From Crambe crambe (Eukaryota; Porifera; Demospongiae; Poecilosclerida; Crambeidae): a DNA stretch of 64,000 bases. Shown here piece after piece: positions 42,936 to 53,841 of the stretch. The translations under genes and the position numbers were made by a program. Under the pieces are notes generated by a model. The model was given only the letters and a program-made list of their open reading frames with translations, had not been told where the DNA came from and did not search any database. How positions within the stretch are numbered: the first letter of the stretch is position 1; every line of letters starts with the position of its first letter. The stretch covers positions 1,860,001 to 1,924,000 of the forward strand of contig OZ004587.1 in the NCBI GenBank assembly GCA_963924555.1, given 5' to 3'.

Positions 42936-43639
42936 GCCCTTTCGGATTCCTCCATCTCCATATACACTAAGAAGAGAGCAAAGAGGTTTTTAGCATGTTT
43001 TTTAAAATCCGCTAAATCTAAAGTACTCTAGTCATAATCTTTCATGAATTCAGCTTATTTCATTCTTATAGTATCAAACTGTGACAATAATAACGCCAAT
43101 AATGGGTAGAGATCACCAATTATAGCAAACTATGATATGACTTCATGTCCACAAGGCCTGTGGAAATGATAATACATTACTACCGAGATAACTAGGAAAT
43201 TAATTTATCAGGCTCGTAACAGTTAGTGAATTAATATGGAATGGAATTGGCCCACTATTAATGAATGATGTAATGAGTGAATGATGCTAGAAAGTCTCAC
43301 TTTATATATTCAGATGAAATCACAGGCTTTGGCGGGGGGAAGTAGCTAAGCCAGTAGCTAAGCCAGTAGCTACCCTCATTCAACTTTTTCCTTCTTCTGA
43401 GCTCAGTATATTCCATTAAATCTTGATCTGTAGTAGCTATGAGGGAGTCATAGCTAATACTCTGTACTCCATTAATTATGTTTTTTCCTCCTTTAATAGT
43501 CTCTCTTCTTTCTCCATTATTGCTAGCTTGTGTGTACCCAGCAACTATAGGATAAAATGAGTTCTGAGCTGCTTCTAAATGCACATAGCTACATGTATAC
43601 ATACATGTACACTAGAGAGTATATGTACGTACATAAATT
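42936..43639. other. Intergenic or intronic, no exon seen
   Basis: AT-rich. Minus-strand frames of up to 101 codons (43297-43602) lack domain content. AGCTAAGCCAGTAGCTAAGC shows a short tandem at 43343-43372. Confidence 0.35.
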
Positions 43640-44594
43640 TATTTAAAGGTGTTATCATGTAATGAGATGGTGAAGGAGGATTGAAGAAAAACTGGCAACC
43701 CAAGTGACCCCGCAACCCACCAGCTGAGTTTGAACCCGCAGCATCTGACTTTAGCCGTCATAGCCACAGGACCCAACCGAATGAGCCACCAGGCACCCAG
43801 GAACCAGCTCTCTCCAATCCACCTTATATACTGCATTGATGGTACTGCAATACTGCAGTCTCAGATGCTGCGGGTTCAAACTCAGCTGGTGGGTTGCGGG
43901 GTCACTTGGGTTGCCAGTTTTTCTTCAATCCTCCTTCACCATCTCATTACATGATAACACCTTTAAACATGCCTAGATGAGAGATAACCATCGTTTGTGA
44001 ATTTTCAGAGGGTCTACTAGTATGGCTTCTCTCTTGACAGAGAGATGTTTCCAGTCGGGATTCTGACGGCACATACTAAGTGGCTTGCACTGGTGTGGGA
44101 TTGGAGAGAGCTGGTTCCTGGGTGCCTGGTGGCTCATTCGGTTGGGTCCTGTGGCTATGACGGCTAAAGTCAGATGCTGTGGGTTCAAACTCAGCTGGTG
44201 GGTTGCGGGGTCACTTGGGTTGCCAGTTTTTCTTCAATCCTCCTTCACCATCTCATTACATGATAACACCTTTAAACATGCCTAGATGAGAGATAACCAT
44301 CGTTTGTGAATTTTCAGAGGGTCTACTAGTATGGCTTCTCTCTTGACAGAGAGATGTTTCCAGTCGGGATTCTGACGGCACATACTAAGTGGCTTGCACT
44401 GGTGTGGGATTGGAGAGAGCTGGTTCCTGGGTCCCTGGTGGCTCATTCGGTTGGGTCCTGTGGCTATGACGGCTAAAGTCAGATGCTGTGGGTTCAAACT
44501 CAGCTGGTGGGTTGCGGGGTCACTTGGGTTGCCAGTTTTTCTTCAATCCTCCTTCACCATCTCATTACATGATAACACCTTTAAACATGCCCAG
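43640..44594. repeat. tRNA-derived SINE: inverted copies plus a 309-bp tandem array
   Basis: The plus-strand unit carries TGGCTCATTCGG (close to pol III box A) and, about 50 bp on, GGTTCAAACTC (close to box B), the layout of a tRNA-derived SINE head. A minus copy occupies about 43640-43815. A plus partial follows at 43858-43970, making an inverted pair. Two 309-bp tandem units then begin at CATGCCTAGATGAGAG (43968 and 44277), with a third start at 44586. Units are nearly identical, so amplification is recent. Open frames here recur in every copy and are not genes. Confidence 0.75.
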
Positions 44595-45408
44595 ATGAGA
44601 GATAACCATCGTTTGTTTATACATAAATTAATTCTAGCTCTACAATAATATGTACATATGTCACGGCTGCTTTCCAAGGAAATTTATCTATAGCTAATTG
44701 GATACATGATGGTATTCATTTTTACACAGCAATGCCTAAGAACACTTTGTATAGCTAGTGGTGTCTATGGTTCCCTTTCTCTTCTGTGCCTGAATCAGAG
44801 AATATAATTACGTATAGGTACATTAGTACTCTCTAGGTAGAGATGGCACAGATGCCTCCCATAGGAGTTCATAATTCTAGAGTACTTATCTCCTTTGAGA
44901 GAAATACTCTAGATTTATGCCAACTGATGACGATGATAGCAGTAAGAGGTGTTCACAAATAAGTTTTCTGACATTGGCTATATGACACTAAGGGAGAGGG
45001 GTCTGAGGGTGTGACTAACATTCTATTCCATCCAACTATGTTAGATTCAGTCTTTTATTGTCATATGTGTCTTCAATAGTTCATCATTGCCATGATGCTA
45101 AGGGAGTATCATATAAAATCATTTGTGAAAGCCCCTAACTCGCTCTTCTCCAGCAACAATAGATAAATGTATTTAGCTATTCCCAATTTTTTTCATGGAA
45201 TTTTATAGCTAGAGAGAAATCATATCGAATCACGAACCTTTTTGACCTCGGAAAGTTTCGGTCATAATGGTAGCTTAGGAACAAAAGTAGACAAAAGTGA
45301 AACTTTTATTCACAGCAATAATATCCTTTTATTGTATGCACTAACTCGTCATCTGCCATCTTATCATCTTATTCGTGTGCATGCAGCACTTCATGCAAAT
45401 CAAGGAAA
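44595..45408. other. Upstream region of receptor gene 2
   Basis: No repeat or exon is recognised apart from the splice acceptor at 45385-45386 and a short 5' untranslated stretch leading to the ATG. Confidence 0.4.
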
Positions 45409-45481
45409 ATGAAGAGAAATGATCCATCATTGCTTATGGTGGGAGTTATTATTATATATTTCTCCTTAGCTTCTGCTCAGA
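45409..45481 (+). CDS. Receptor gene 2 exon 1: signal peptide
   Basis: MKRNDPSLLMVGVIIIYFSL then ASAQ, 24 codons plus one base. Donor GTGAGT. Three codons shorter than in gene 1. Confidence 0.8.
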
Positions 45482-48400
45482 GTGAGTAAATATTTTATGA
45501 TAAAAAATTATTATAAATACCTTAACAACTCTCGATTAATTTATTTCCTATCTTTCTATTGTAGGAGCAGTTATTATGAACACTAGAGCAGTAGCTGGCA
45601 CTCAACATACTTTGACCTGTACACTAGAGAACTTTAATTCCTCTGGTATTCCTCTCTTGTACATATGGTCAAAAGCAAATCAGAATATATCCACTTGTAC
45701 CAGTGAACAGTGTGTAATACTTGATGTACAGTTTACAAGTGCCCGTACTGACTATCGTTGTGAGGTCCGCAGACATGATGGCAATACTGTGATTGCAATT
45801 TCAGATAATACCAGCCTTGAAGTCTCCCGTAAGTCATAATTATTATGTCTAGATACGTACGTAGTAGAAAGAGAAGTGTAGATTTTGATATCCCATCATA
45901 TTATCTTGAATGTCTATTAGCTATAATTCATAATACCAGCATACACAATATCCAGCTTGTTTTGGAGTAGGAATGAGACAGACCTAAGGCCAAGGATGTT
46001 TGAAATCAATCATTTGAGCCAGGTCCCTCCCCCATTTTTGTGGTTACATGGTGGGAAACTATAAGCACTTGTGGGTTGTAGTAACCCTCCAAGAAAGGCT
46101 CGCTGTTCAAATCACATCTCTAAGTACAGAGATTTTATTGAGTATTCGAAAATTAAAAATATGCATCCCATAATGAGTGTGCATGCATGCACATGTGGCA
46201 ACCATAGTTTGAGCTAATAATGTCTATGAAAGAGCTCGATCCTTAGAGTACAGACTTGCCTTGGCGAATTATATGGCTTAGAATAACTACGTATATAGCT
46301 ACATAAAGAACTTACTTTTTTTAGAAATTGCCTGAGATCATTATTTGCACAATTATGGAAACAAGTGAGAAGGAATCCAGGGGGAATATAGGACCAAAAA
46401 TATACCTGGATAATCATGTAGAGATGTTTATTATAGACTTGATATATTAGAGACACCTTTGAAAGAGCTATGTTCGAAAGGAGTGGTGTTAATATATGCG
46501 AGTCAACTATTTGCAAGCTGTTGCATAGACATAGATTTACTTGAAAGAAAATTAGACAATTAGCTAAGTTGCTCTACAATACTCAGTATCTTTATGGGGA
46601 GAATTCATAGCCATGTGTTGGTTATTTTTGCATCTTATAATACTGCAGACAGAATATAGAGATAGCTAATGGCAACGGTATGGTAGCTACTAACTGCACA
46701 ATGCGCAATAGCTACTGAATATAAAAACCACTGTACACAAAAGTAGAGAGGGTGAGTAGTTGATTTGAAGGAGCACGAATGAGATGCTGGGAATGATTCT
46801 TGCTTTGTCCCTTTCTCAAATCATTTCTCATTTGAATCTTACATGTAGGGACTGGCACATTCTGCCAGCATAGTTTTTGGGAATAATGGTCTATCAAAGC
46901 AGGAAGCATAATGGTGTATCAGAAGTGAACTCCATGGTTGATTTTGAATGTATTTATCATGTGTGCCTATACTAGCTAGCCTAGCTTACGTAGTCTTTCA
47001 AATACAGCTACGAGCATAATTAAAGAATAGGTCAGTAAAACAAGAATAATGACTTTATACAGCTGGAATTAATAACAGGGAAGCAAAAAAGCATAATGTG
47101 CCAGTCCCTACTTACATGATAGCAATTATTAGTTGGCGAGCGAAGCGAGCGAGCACACACTTGTGAGATTCACGATATAATAATGACTAAAAATAGCTAG
47201 CGGGCCTGGTTTAATACGCATGTGCATACGTTCGTTTGACCTTTGACCCCACAAATGAAACCTGCCCATAGCACTTAGAACAAACAGCTAGAGCTTATTG
47301 CTTTCTACAACATTTTGTCATAGAGGCACTAAGTGGATTGTAGGCGCCACAATATCTTACTTAGCCCAATAAGTCAAAGTACAAATGACTTTACCAACTC
47401 CTTCACTTACACAAACATACCCTAGTTTAATATTGCACCTTTCAGTATGGAATACCATGCCCACCGAGGGTGTAATAAATCATGGTATTCCACATACTGA
47501 AGGATGCAATAACTTATTTATTCTATAGCTATCTAAAATGAGACAAACAACTTGTTAAGGTTATCTAAAAGGAGAATATATATAGTGCTTCAACTCTTTG
47601 CTTCTGAGTTTATATGTAACAAAGCACTTAGATAAGCCAAGCGCCTACAATACACTTTGATAAGCCTATATGACAAGAACTAAAATCATTTATGTGCATG
47701 CACAGGCATGTAGCTAATACGAGTATTTATTCCATGTCACATGGACCAACCAAATTGTCTCATTTTAGAGAGCTATAGAATAATGATACATAAGAAGCAC
47801 TAATGAAATGAAAACAAGCATACAAGCATGCTTATTTTTTCATTGTACAGTTCCTCAATTCCTGCTGATTGAAGAAATAGTTCCCATGCAAGACCTCTAT
47901 GTTGGTTCAAATGTGACTTATAGGTGTTATTTCAACAACTACATTAATATAAGAAATATTTCAGCTGATATATCAATCTCTGGACCTGGAATTGATCAAA
48001 ACTCTGACCATGTGTTTCTTGGAGAAATTAACCAAATGATAGATACATTTGGTAATATTGACTTTGAGCGTAGGTTGGAGTTCAACCCTATAAGTACACA
48101 GGATACTGGAAGTTATCGTTGCAATGCAACAGCCACATCTGCTGAACCTAATCCTCTGGTCATGAGTAGAATGGAAGAAACAACTCAAAATATTCAAGTA
48201 TTCAGTATGTAAAGATAGCCATTCAGCTCTGTTAATACACATGTGCCAGCATGATGCACTACTGAATTGAATGTTTAAATCCAGTACTTGTTGATTCACA
48301 TAAATTATTCGGCTTGGGCAACAAAAATTGGCCTCATAGGAAATAGTGCACAAGCTAATTACTAGTAAGCTTGAACAATAAATTAATTATAAACTTAATT

Positions 48401-51400
48401 ATTATGAATTTTATTTACAGCAAGTGTTATGACCCAGTATAGTTTGTGACTAGGAAATTTTTTTTTGAAGGGTGCATGGAGGACTTCATTAATTTTGTGG
48501 TATCATGCTTTTCTTCTATAGGACCAATGATTGATATTTCTCTGAATGCCTGTTTGAGTGAACATTACTTTGATGTCTCTCCTTATAACAATCTCTCTTT
48601 CATCTGCTCAGCTAACATAACTGTTAATGGCACTCCAGTAAACCTTCACAGGGTTTTTGGCTGGCAGCATACCATGGAGGGGTCCTCATCTAACATTCCT
48701 TCAGAGTTTTTTACTGGCAGTCAGTCAAGTATCAGTGGAAGTAGTATACTTTCCATCAATGCCACTGAAGCAGGAATCCACACTTACACCTGCACAGTGA
48801 CTCTGGATGTCTCCCCAGCCCCTGATATCATCACTAATACTTCTTCACTAAATATCACCATTAATGGTAACGACTCCAGCTAAAAATAAGTTCAACATTT
48901 TTGTTATATGATGCCATAAAAGGGAATAGCAAGCTTGGGTGATTTCTAATTGAGTCAGCTAAATCCTTGCATTAGCTATTATGGAGTCAACTATATGCAC
49001 TGTTCAGTTTTGGAACCAGGGGAGAGTCATTTAATAATTAGCTCTATTTTATTTATCAAATTATTTTACAAAGTACATATTTTACATAGCTAGTGATTTG
49101 CAGTATACATGTAGTCAATGGAATAAGTGGAGCATGATCATTTGAGTGTGCTAACTTTTTTCTCCATTTCTTCAATTCAATAAGAGATTGTAGGACAGGT
49201 CCATCCACATTATTAGCTATGCCATCTCAATGCCTGATGCATGAGGGGCCCTTTGGACCTGGTTACTTCCTAGTGTAATTAGCTATATCCATTCCATCGG
49301 CATTAAATTTTAAACGAATATTCACCTACAATTATTATTATGTGCAGCCAAAAACTCTGCAGGAACTACCAGCAGTGCTACAGCTTCCTTCACCACTGGC
49401 AGTTCAAGTGAGTAGCTGTAATGATTACAGGAGTACTAAAAGAGAGTATAAATTTGATTGAATGGAGAAGAGATTATCTGCTAGCTAGATAATTTTTCAG
49501 TTGTTGTTTAAAAGAGCTTAGTGCTAAGATCAAATAAGTATACGTAGGCAAGCTGATTCAAGTAATCTTTAAGGTAGATAGAAATCCTTGGGAGCGGATA
49601 TTGGCATACATAGGTAACATAGCATGTTTATTTTAAATTTTATACCAAAAAAATTTACCTAAAAGCTAGTGCATTCTGTGTATCCAGCTTTGAGTCAGCT
49701 CCTTGTACCCAAAAGCTATAGATTAGCTACTGCATGTAATCAGACCTATTACAATGAATGGGGAAAGGCAGGGTCACCAATATTAAAGTCAAGCTATGTA
49801 TAATTACGTAAGTGTTATGGTTTCCATCTCACTGAACTTAGCCGACCCTTTATTCTAAGCACAGGGGAAGAAATGATCTTGGCACACTGATGTATTTGTT
49901 AGTTTTTGTGAAATGCATTACTTAGTCAAAAACCGCCAGCGCCAAATTTTTAATTACAACCGGAAGTGATATTTTGGGCACAATATTTATAGCAGGGGTT
50001 GGTGTGCTCCAGTTATGGTTATCAGGACTTCTAAAAACATTTTATATGAAATGTTAACAACTTCTTTGACCTCATACTTTATTAGAACTTACTTTTTTTT
50101 AAATATCAGTGCGTAAAAACATGGCTGATTAAATACTAATTTAAAAAGTTAGTTCCCACCAATAAAATCTGTCACAATAATTATAGCTAACAAGGGGTAT
50201 TGATTAATCTTACCTAACAGGTATGTCTATCAAACTATCAAAATAACAATTTTGTTTTTGCAGTGAAGACATGCATTGACTCAATAAAATGTTCATCACT
50301 ATAATTAGCTATGTACATCAAAAATCAAACTTGTTCCTGGACCAGTAATGCATGACCATTACAAATTAATTCTCCAGTGACTTCTTTGCTGCCATAGCAT
50401 GTGTTAGTATGCTTCAGCTATTCACCAAATACATAGTTGAGAGATCAACTGTTGTAGTAGCTACTTTGCTACTTCATTAGTATGATGCACCATTACCTTC
50501 TTGAATACACCTTCCCTATGTTTGAATATCTTCCAATACATGTTTAGCTAGCTACTGTCTTCTTAAGAATAGAATGAAGCTACGAACTCACACTATGAAA
50601 ATACATTAAATCCTGTGTCATTTGGCATAGCCAACCCTTTATAAACTGCAAAGGAAGACAGAGTGACCTTGAAGTTCACTGACTGTAAGACTACGTTAAT
50701 TATACAAAGAGCATCCTCAAGATTACTGCAAACTCAGCATAAAATGCCATATTGAATGGCAGCTGTTAGTGTCTGACTAATGGCTGAGAAATAGAAGATG
50801 CATGATATTTTTTATGTAACTCTATACAGTGCTATTATAGCTATTTAATGAGATGAGAAGCTAGAGTGCCTGTAAGAACAGAAACATTATACTTAGTATC
50901 ATTATAGGTAGCTATACTTTCTTTTCCTTTTCCCTTTTTCATGCAGGTACGACAATTAGTAATGATGCAGGTACAACTATTACCTGGTACATTTTGGCAC
51001 CAACTTTGAGTGTATTATTACTACTATTCATATCAGTAGTCGTACTAAGCTGTTTTTATTACCATGTCTACCAAAAAAAGTCCACAGTTCATAGAGATCA
51101 AGATACTGTAGAAAATGCTACCAGTGCAAACCAAGATACTATAGAGAATGCTACCAGTGCAAACCAAGATACTATAGAGAATGCTACCAGTGCAAACCAA
51201 GATACTATAGAGAATGCTAACAGTGCAAACCAAGGTACTATAGAGAATACTACCAGTGCAGACACACCAACTGAAGGAATTTATTCACTAATTTCCCAAG
51301 AAAATATCCATACCATCTATGGCACAGGCACAGAGTATGAAGAGTATCAAAATAATGACACGAGTGCTATGAATGAACCCAATAACGCTGACTATTCCAG

Positions 51401-51641
51401 GATTACTTTTGTCACAAATGATAAGAAACGTCGAGATATACAGCATGCTCCTGACAACTATTCCAGGATTACTTTTGTCACAAATGATAAGAAACGTCGA
51501 GATATACAGCATGCTCCTGAACCTCTAGACATTCCAGACTGGGGTGAAGGTGATATGATGGTATACCAAAATGTCACGACTTTAATGAAGAATATGGATA
51601 CATCAAAAGCTCTTCCCGATTTTTATGAATCATCCTTATAG
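45409..51641 (+). CDS. Receptor gene 2: Ig-Ig-Ig-(FN3 remnant)-TM with long tyrosine tail
   Basis: The deduced coding exons are 45409-45481, 45565-45828, 47851-48204, 48522-48866, 49348-49407 and 50947-51641. They sum to 1791 bp, 596 residues plus stop, all phase-compatible. Signal peptide and three Ig exons are paralogous to gene 1 with identical Ig exon lengths (264, 354 and 345 bp). The FN3 exon is cut to its last 20 codons, behind a new in-phase acceptor. The last exon encodes TM and tail and is unrelated to gene 1: five 11-residue QDTIENATSAN repeats, GIYSLI, HTIYGT, EYEEYQNN, two copies of YSRITFVTNDKKRRDIQHAP and MVYQNV. YQN motifs fit Grb2-type SH2 ligands. No strict ITIM is present. 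The skipped-FN3 model is inferred; transcript data could change exon 5. Confidence 0.75.
45565..45828 (+). CDS. Receptor gene 2 exon 2: Ig domain 1
   Basis: Acceptor TTTCTATTGTAG, donor GTAAGT. HTLTCTLENF, LLYIWS and TDYRCEVRR, plus the extra STCTSEQC pair. Differences from gene 1 are spread, with a cluster at ILDVQFTSA versus IHTVQLTDA. Confidence 0.85.
46856..47110. mobile_element. hAT-type MITE copy 2 in receptor gene 2 intron 2
   Basis: TAGGGACTGGCACATT inverted ends, with CTTACATG duplicated exactly at 46848-46855 and 47111-47118. Opposite orientation to 28078-28378 and not present in the gene 1 intron. Confidence 0.9.
47851..48204 (+). CDS. Receptor gene 2 exon 3: Ig domain 2
   Basis: Acceptor TTTTTCATTGTACAG, donor GTATGT. 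Divergence from gene 1 is focal: YRCYFNNYINIRN replaces YRCHFGYPPTIRN just after the first Cys, and LLIEEIVPM replaces RLFQEITSM at the N-terminus. DISISGPGIDQNSD and the last ~25 residues are unchanged. Confidence 0.85.
48522..48866 (+). CDS. Receptor gene 2 exon 4: Ig domain 3
   Basis: Acceptor TTTTCTTCTATAG, donor GTAACG (non-optimal, but at the same position as GTAAAG in gene 1). LSFICSANIT, RVFGWQHT and AGIHTYTCTVTL mark Cys, Trp and Cys. Confidence 0.85.
49197..49407 (+). pseudogene. Eroded FN3 exon; last 20 codons retained as exon 5
   Basis: GTCCATCCACATT...AGCTATGCC after a GACAG (49197) looks like the decayed start of the FN3 exon (gene 1: GTCCTTTCAATCCAGC at 36552), but the next ~120 bp no longer match. 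From 49348, after TTATGTGCAG, the final codons AKNSAGTTSSATASFTTGSS match gene 1 exactly in phase and end in GTGAGT. Use of this new acceptor keeps the whole gene in frame while removing nearly the entire domain. Confidence 0.65.
50947..51641 (+). CDS. Receptor gene 2 exon 6: transmembrane helix and repeat-bearing tail
   Basis: The acceptor is CCCTTTTTCATGCAG; a second in-frame acceptor AATGATGCAG lies 24 bp on (exon from 50971). The helix WYILAPTLSVLLLLFISVVV is followed by LSCFYYHVYQKK, a stop-transfer. The 190-residue tail has five 33-bp repeats (51096-51260) and two identical 66-bp repeats (starting at the Tyr codons 51393 and 51459). Tyr motifs: GIYSLI, YEEYQNN, YSRI twice, VYQNV, FYESS. 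KKRR in the 66-bp repeat is basic. Stop TAG at 51639-51641. Confidence 0.75.
51096..51260 (+). repeat. 33-bp coding minisatellite, five units
   Basis: Units encode (D/N)Q(D/G)T(V/I)ENATSA-type repeats in the receptor gene 2 tail. The middle units are almost identical in DNA, so copy number is likely to vary between individuals. Confidence 0.9.
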
Positions 51642-52069
51642 AGAAATCAACTATAATGTAGCCATTAGTGTATTTTAGCTACTTTATTTACCACATGATA
51701 ATGACACTCTGTGGTAATAGCCACACCCTCTATATAAGTTCACCAAGATCACACTAGCTAGCCTTGTTTTTTAAGTCATCATTAATATCACTAATTATTA
51801 TTTCCCCTGTTGATCCTGGCATCATCTTAAGACACTTACATATCATAATAATCACATGGTAGCGAGTATCATTCATTTTACAGTTATATAGCTATTTGTT
51901 TTGGAATACAAAAAATAATCTTACAACTTTAATTCAGTGCTTTTACTGCTTTACCTATTAGCAAATTTTTTGCTCCATATAAAACCCAATCTACTCTGAA
52001 GTACCAGAGAGAGTGTAATCCACTAGGTATAAACTAATCCGTTAGGTAAACTTCCACACAGTGCAGCAT
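51642..52069. other. 3' flank of receptor gene 2
   Basis: AT-rich, no repeat recognised. No canonical AATAAA close to the stop was identified with confidence. Confidence 0.35.
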
Positions 52070-52272
52070 TTACTGGACAGCATTATATTCCTGGTTGGCC
52101 AGGAATTTAGATGACCACTCAATAGTGCTTATAACAAGAGGGTCACTGACATCCACCTCATCAAGAGACTCATAGAGAAACATGATCCCAATAGTCTGAA
52201 TGAAGATAATGTGTACATGGCAGCTAATTCTAAACAATGCATCATGCAATACTTCATCCATACAAATTAAGA
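52070..52272 (-). CDS. Possible terminal exon of an unknown minus-strand gene
   Basis: After a TTGCAG acceptor (exon from 52272) the frame reads LICMDEVLHDALFRISCHVH, then IIFIQTIGIMFLYESLDEVD and VSDPLVISTIEWSSKFLANQ to a stop at 52070. The composition looks like real protein, but I do not recognise a family and no upstream exon was confirmed. The minus-strand frame starting near 54797 (MEASFGTSCPEQVQVLRVSA) could be an upstream exon of the same gene; that is a guess. Confidence 0.25.
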
Positions 52273-53277
52273 CTGCAACAGTGTATGTATGAGGATACTA
52301 TCAGGGATTGAGAAAGAAGTATTTTCCGACTATTCTTAGTATCCAATCAGATAGGCCAAAATGGACTCAGATTCTTAGTATAAAATAGCTAGAGCAAGCC
52401 TGTGTCATTGTCTCTCTCTCACCTTGCAACTATTCGAAGGCTGATAACAGAAGTTGGAAATCCATAACAATACTTAGTTTATGAATATAGCTATTTTACA
52501 GTAAAATTTTCAAGCAATGAAAAAATAACTACTGAGAATAATTTTAAATTTTAATAATGTTTGGGATTTCCCATTACGGTATCCATTTTGTTAATAACCA
52601 AGTTAGAGTCTTTAGTAAATCTCTCTCTCTCTCTCTGTTTTATTGACAAGTGTAGTATATTTTATTTGTAATAGGGAGTGTTCTTGTTATCTTAGAACAA
52701 GGTCTCTTCAGGAGAGTGTTATAGGTGATACTCCCACCTGGCCACCAAACCCAATGTCATCTACGTGTATATGTTAATCTTTATAATTATTATATGTCTA
52801 GTATGTGTTATTTGTGCAATCTATTATGTCCCTTGATTGAACTCTTCATCTTTATGTCTTTACTCTTCTTTATATATAAAATCCTTACTCTATTGAATTG
52901 TCTGTCTAGTATGTGTGTTATTTTGCACTTGAACTCTATCTTTATCATGAATGTCTTTGCTCTTTATGTATCGATAGCAACTCTCTGGATTCCCATTTAC
53001 ACTTCAAACAACTTACATGACATCATTCACTCATCCACATCAACACCATTACGTAAGAGGATCAGATGAAGCTCACACCTTCCTCGCCATCTCATTGGAC
53101 AATTTTTGACCAATCGCAGACAAACTTTTTTTTAGTATAAAAGATTGTAGCTAATTTCATTTTTTTTGTGAAAGTCTGAGATTAGAAGTTCTAGCCTATG
53201 TCTTTAGACTAGGCAGTGCTACATCTCTAATTCTTATCACTGTATTTCTGCTGAACTAATTAATATTTTAATCCTAA
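52273..53277. other. Intergenic, no accepted gene
   Basis: Contains a CT microsatellite (52620-52637). A 114-codon plus-strand frame (52725-53069) is hydrophobic, AT-driven and without a motif; not called. Confidence 0.35.
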
Positions 53278-53841
53278 CCCGTATCGAACTTCGCACGATA
53301 TAGCGCGTAATAATGCGTTGATTCGCTGTCAAAATCGACGCGTAGTAACGTCATCTCACGTAAAAAGTTGTTGTTTTTTTTTATTTGTTTTTTTTTTTTT
53401 CAATCTCTACGAAAATAATGGGCAGGGCTAGCAAGCTAGCCTGTGTCCAGAACAATAAAAAACTGGTCACTGGTAAACATAGAGTTCAAAGTCGTGGATT
53501 ACGCGTTATTATGGCCACGTAAATTCGTGTAAGAGCGCCGTTTAGCGCACATTAATGCGCAGTGGACACTAAGCGCATTTTCGCGAAGTTTAGTCAAATA
53601 ATTTGGTGAAAGAAATATTTTGGCTCTCATGGTAAAGCGATTAGCCAAGGCCATATCAACAAAAATAAAATCCACCAAAAAAATGTAAAGCCACTGCGCA
53701 AATGTATACAGATTTCCGCGATTTCACACGTTTTTGCGTTGATGCATTGCACATATTCTGTAGCGCGATAAAAGGAGTTGATACGCATAATACGCGATTA
53801 TCGTTAGATTGTGCGCTATTTCGCGCTAAGTTCTACACGGG
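53278..53841. mobile_element. CpG-rich inverted-repeat element
   Basis: CCCGTATCGAACTTCGCACG with ATATAGCGCG on the left is mirrored by CGCGCTAAGTTCTACACGGG on the right. The 564-bp interior is packed with GCGC, TACGCG and TTACGCGTTATTA words in an otherwise AT-rich, CpG-poor area. No target duplication is evident and no open frame. Confidence 0.6.

Noticed and set aside
43720..43815. Possible functional tRNA gene
   Set aside because: The A and B boxes are present but the sequence does not fold into a convincing cloverleaf with an acceptor stem, and it repeats with the SINE body.
43639..44648. Recurrent 65-84 codon frames (MHWCGIGESWFLGAWW..., MNPQHLTLAVIATGPN...)
   Set aside because: They repeat in each SINE unit on both strands; the tRNA-like A and B boxes explain the conservation.
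51045..51512. Minus-strand frames of 62 and 74 codons
   Set aside because: They are antisense to the coding repeats of the receptor gene 2 tail, which accounts for their internal periodicity.
52725..53069. 114-codon hydrophobic plus-strand frame
   Set aside because: Leu/Ile/Tyr-rich composition expected from AT-rich DNA; no topology, motif or paralogue.
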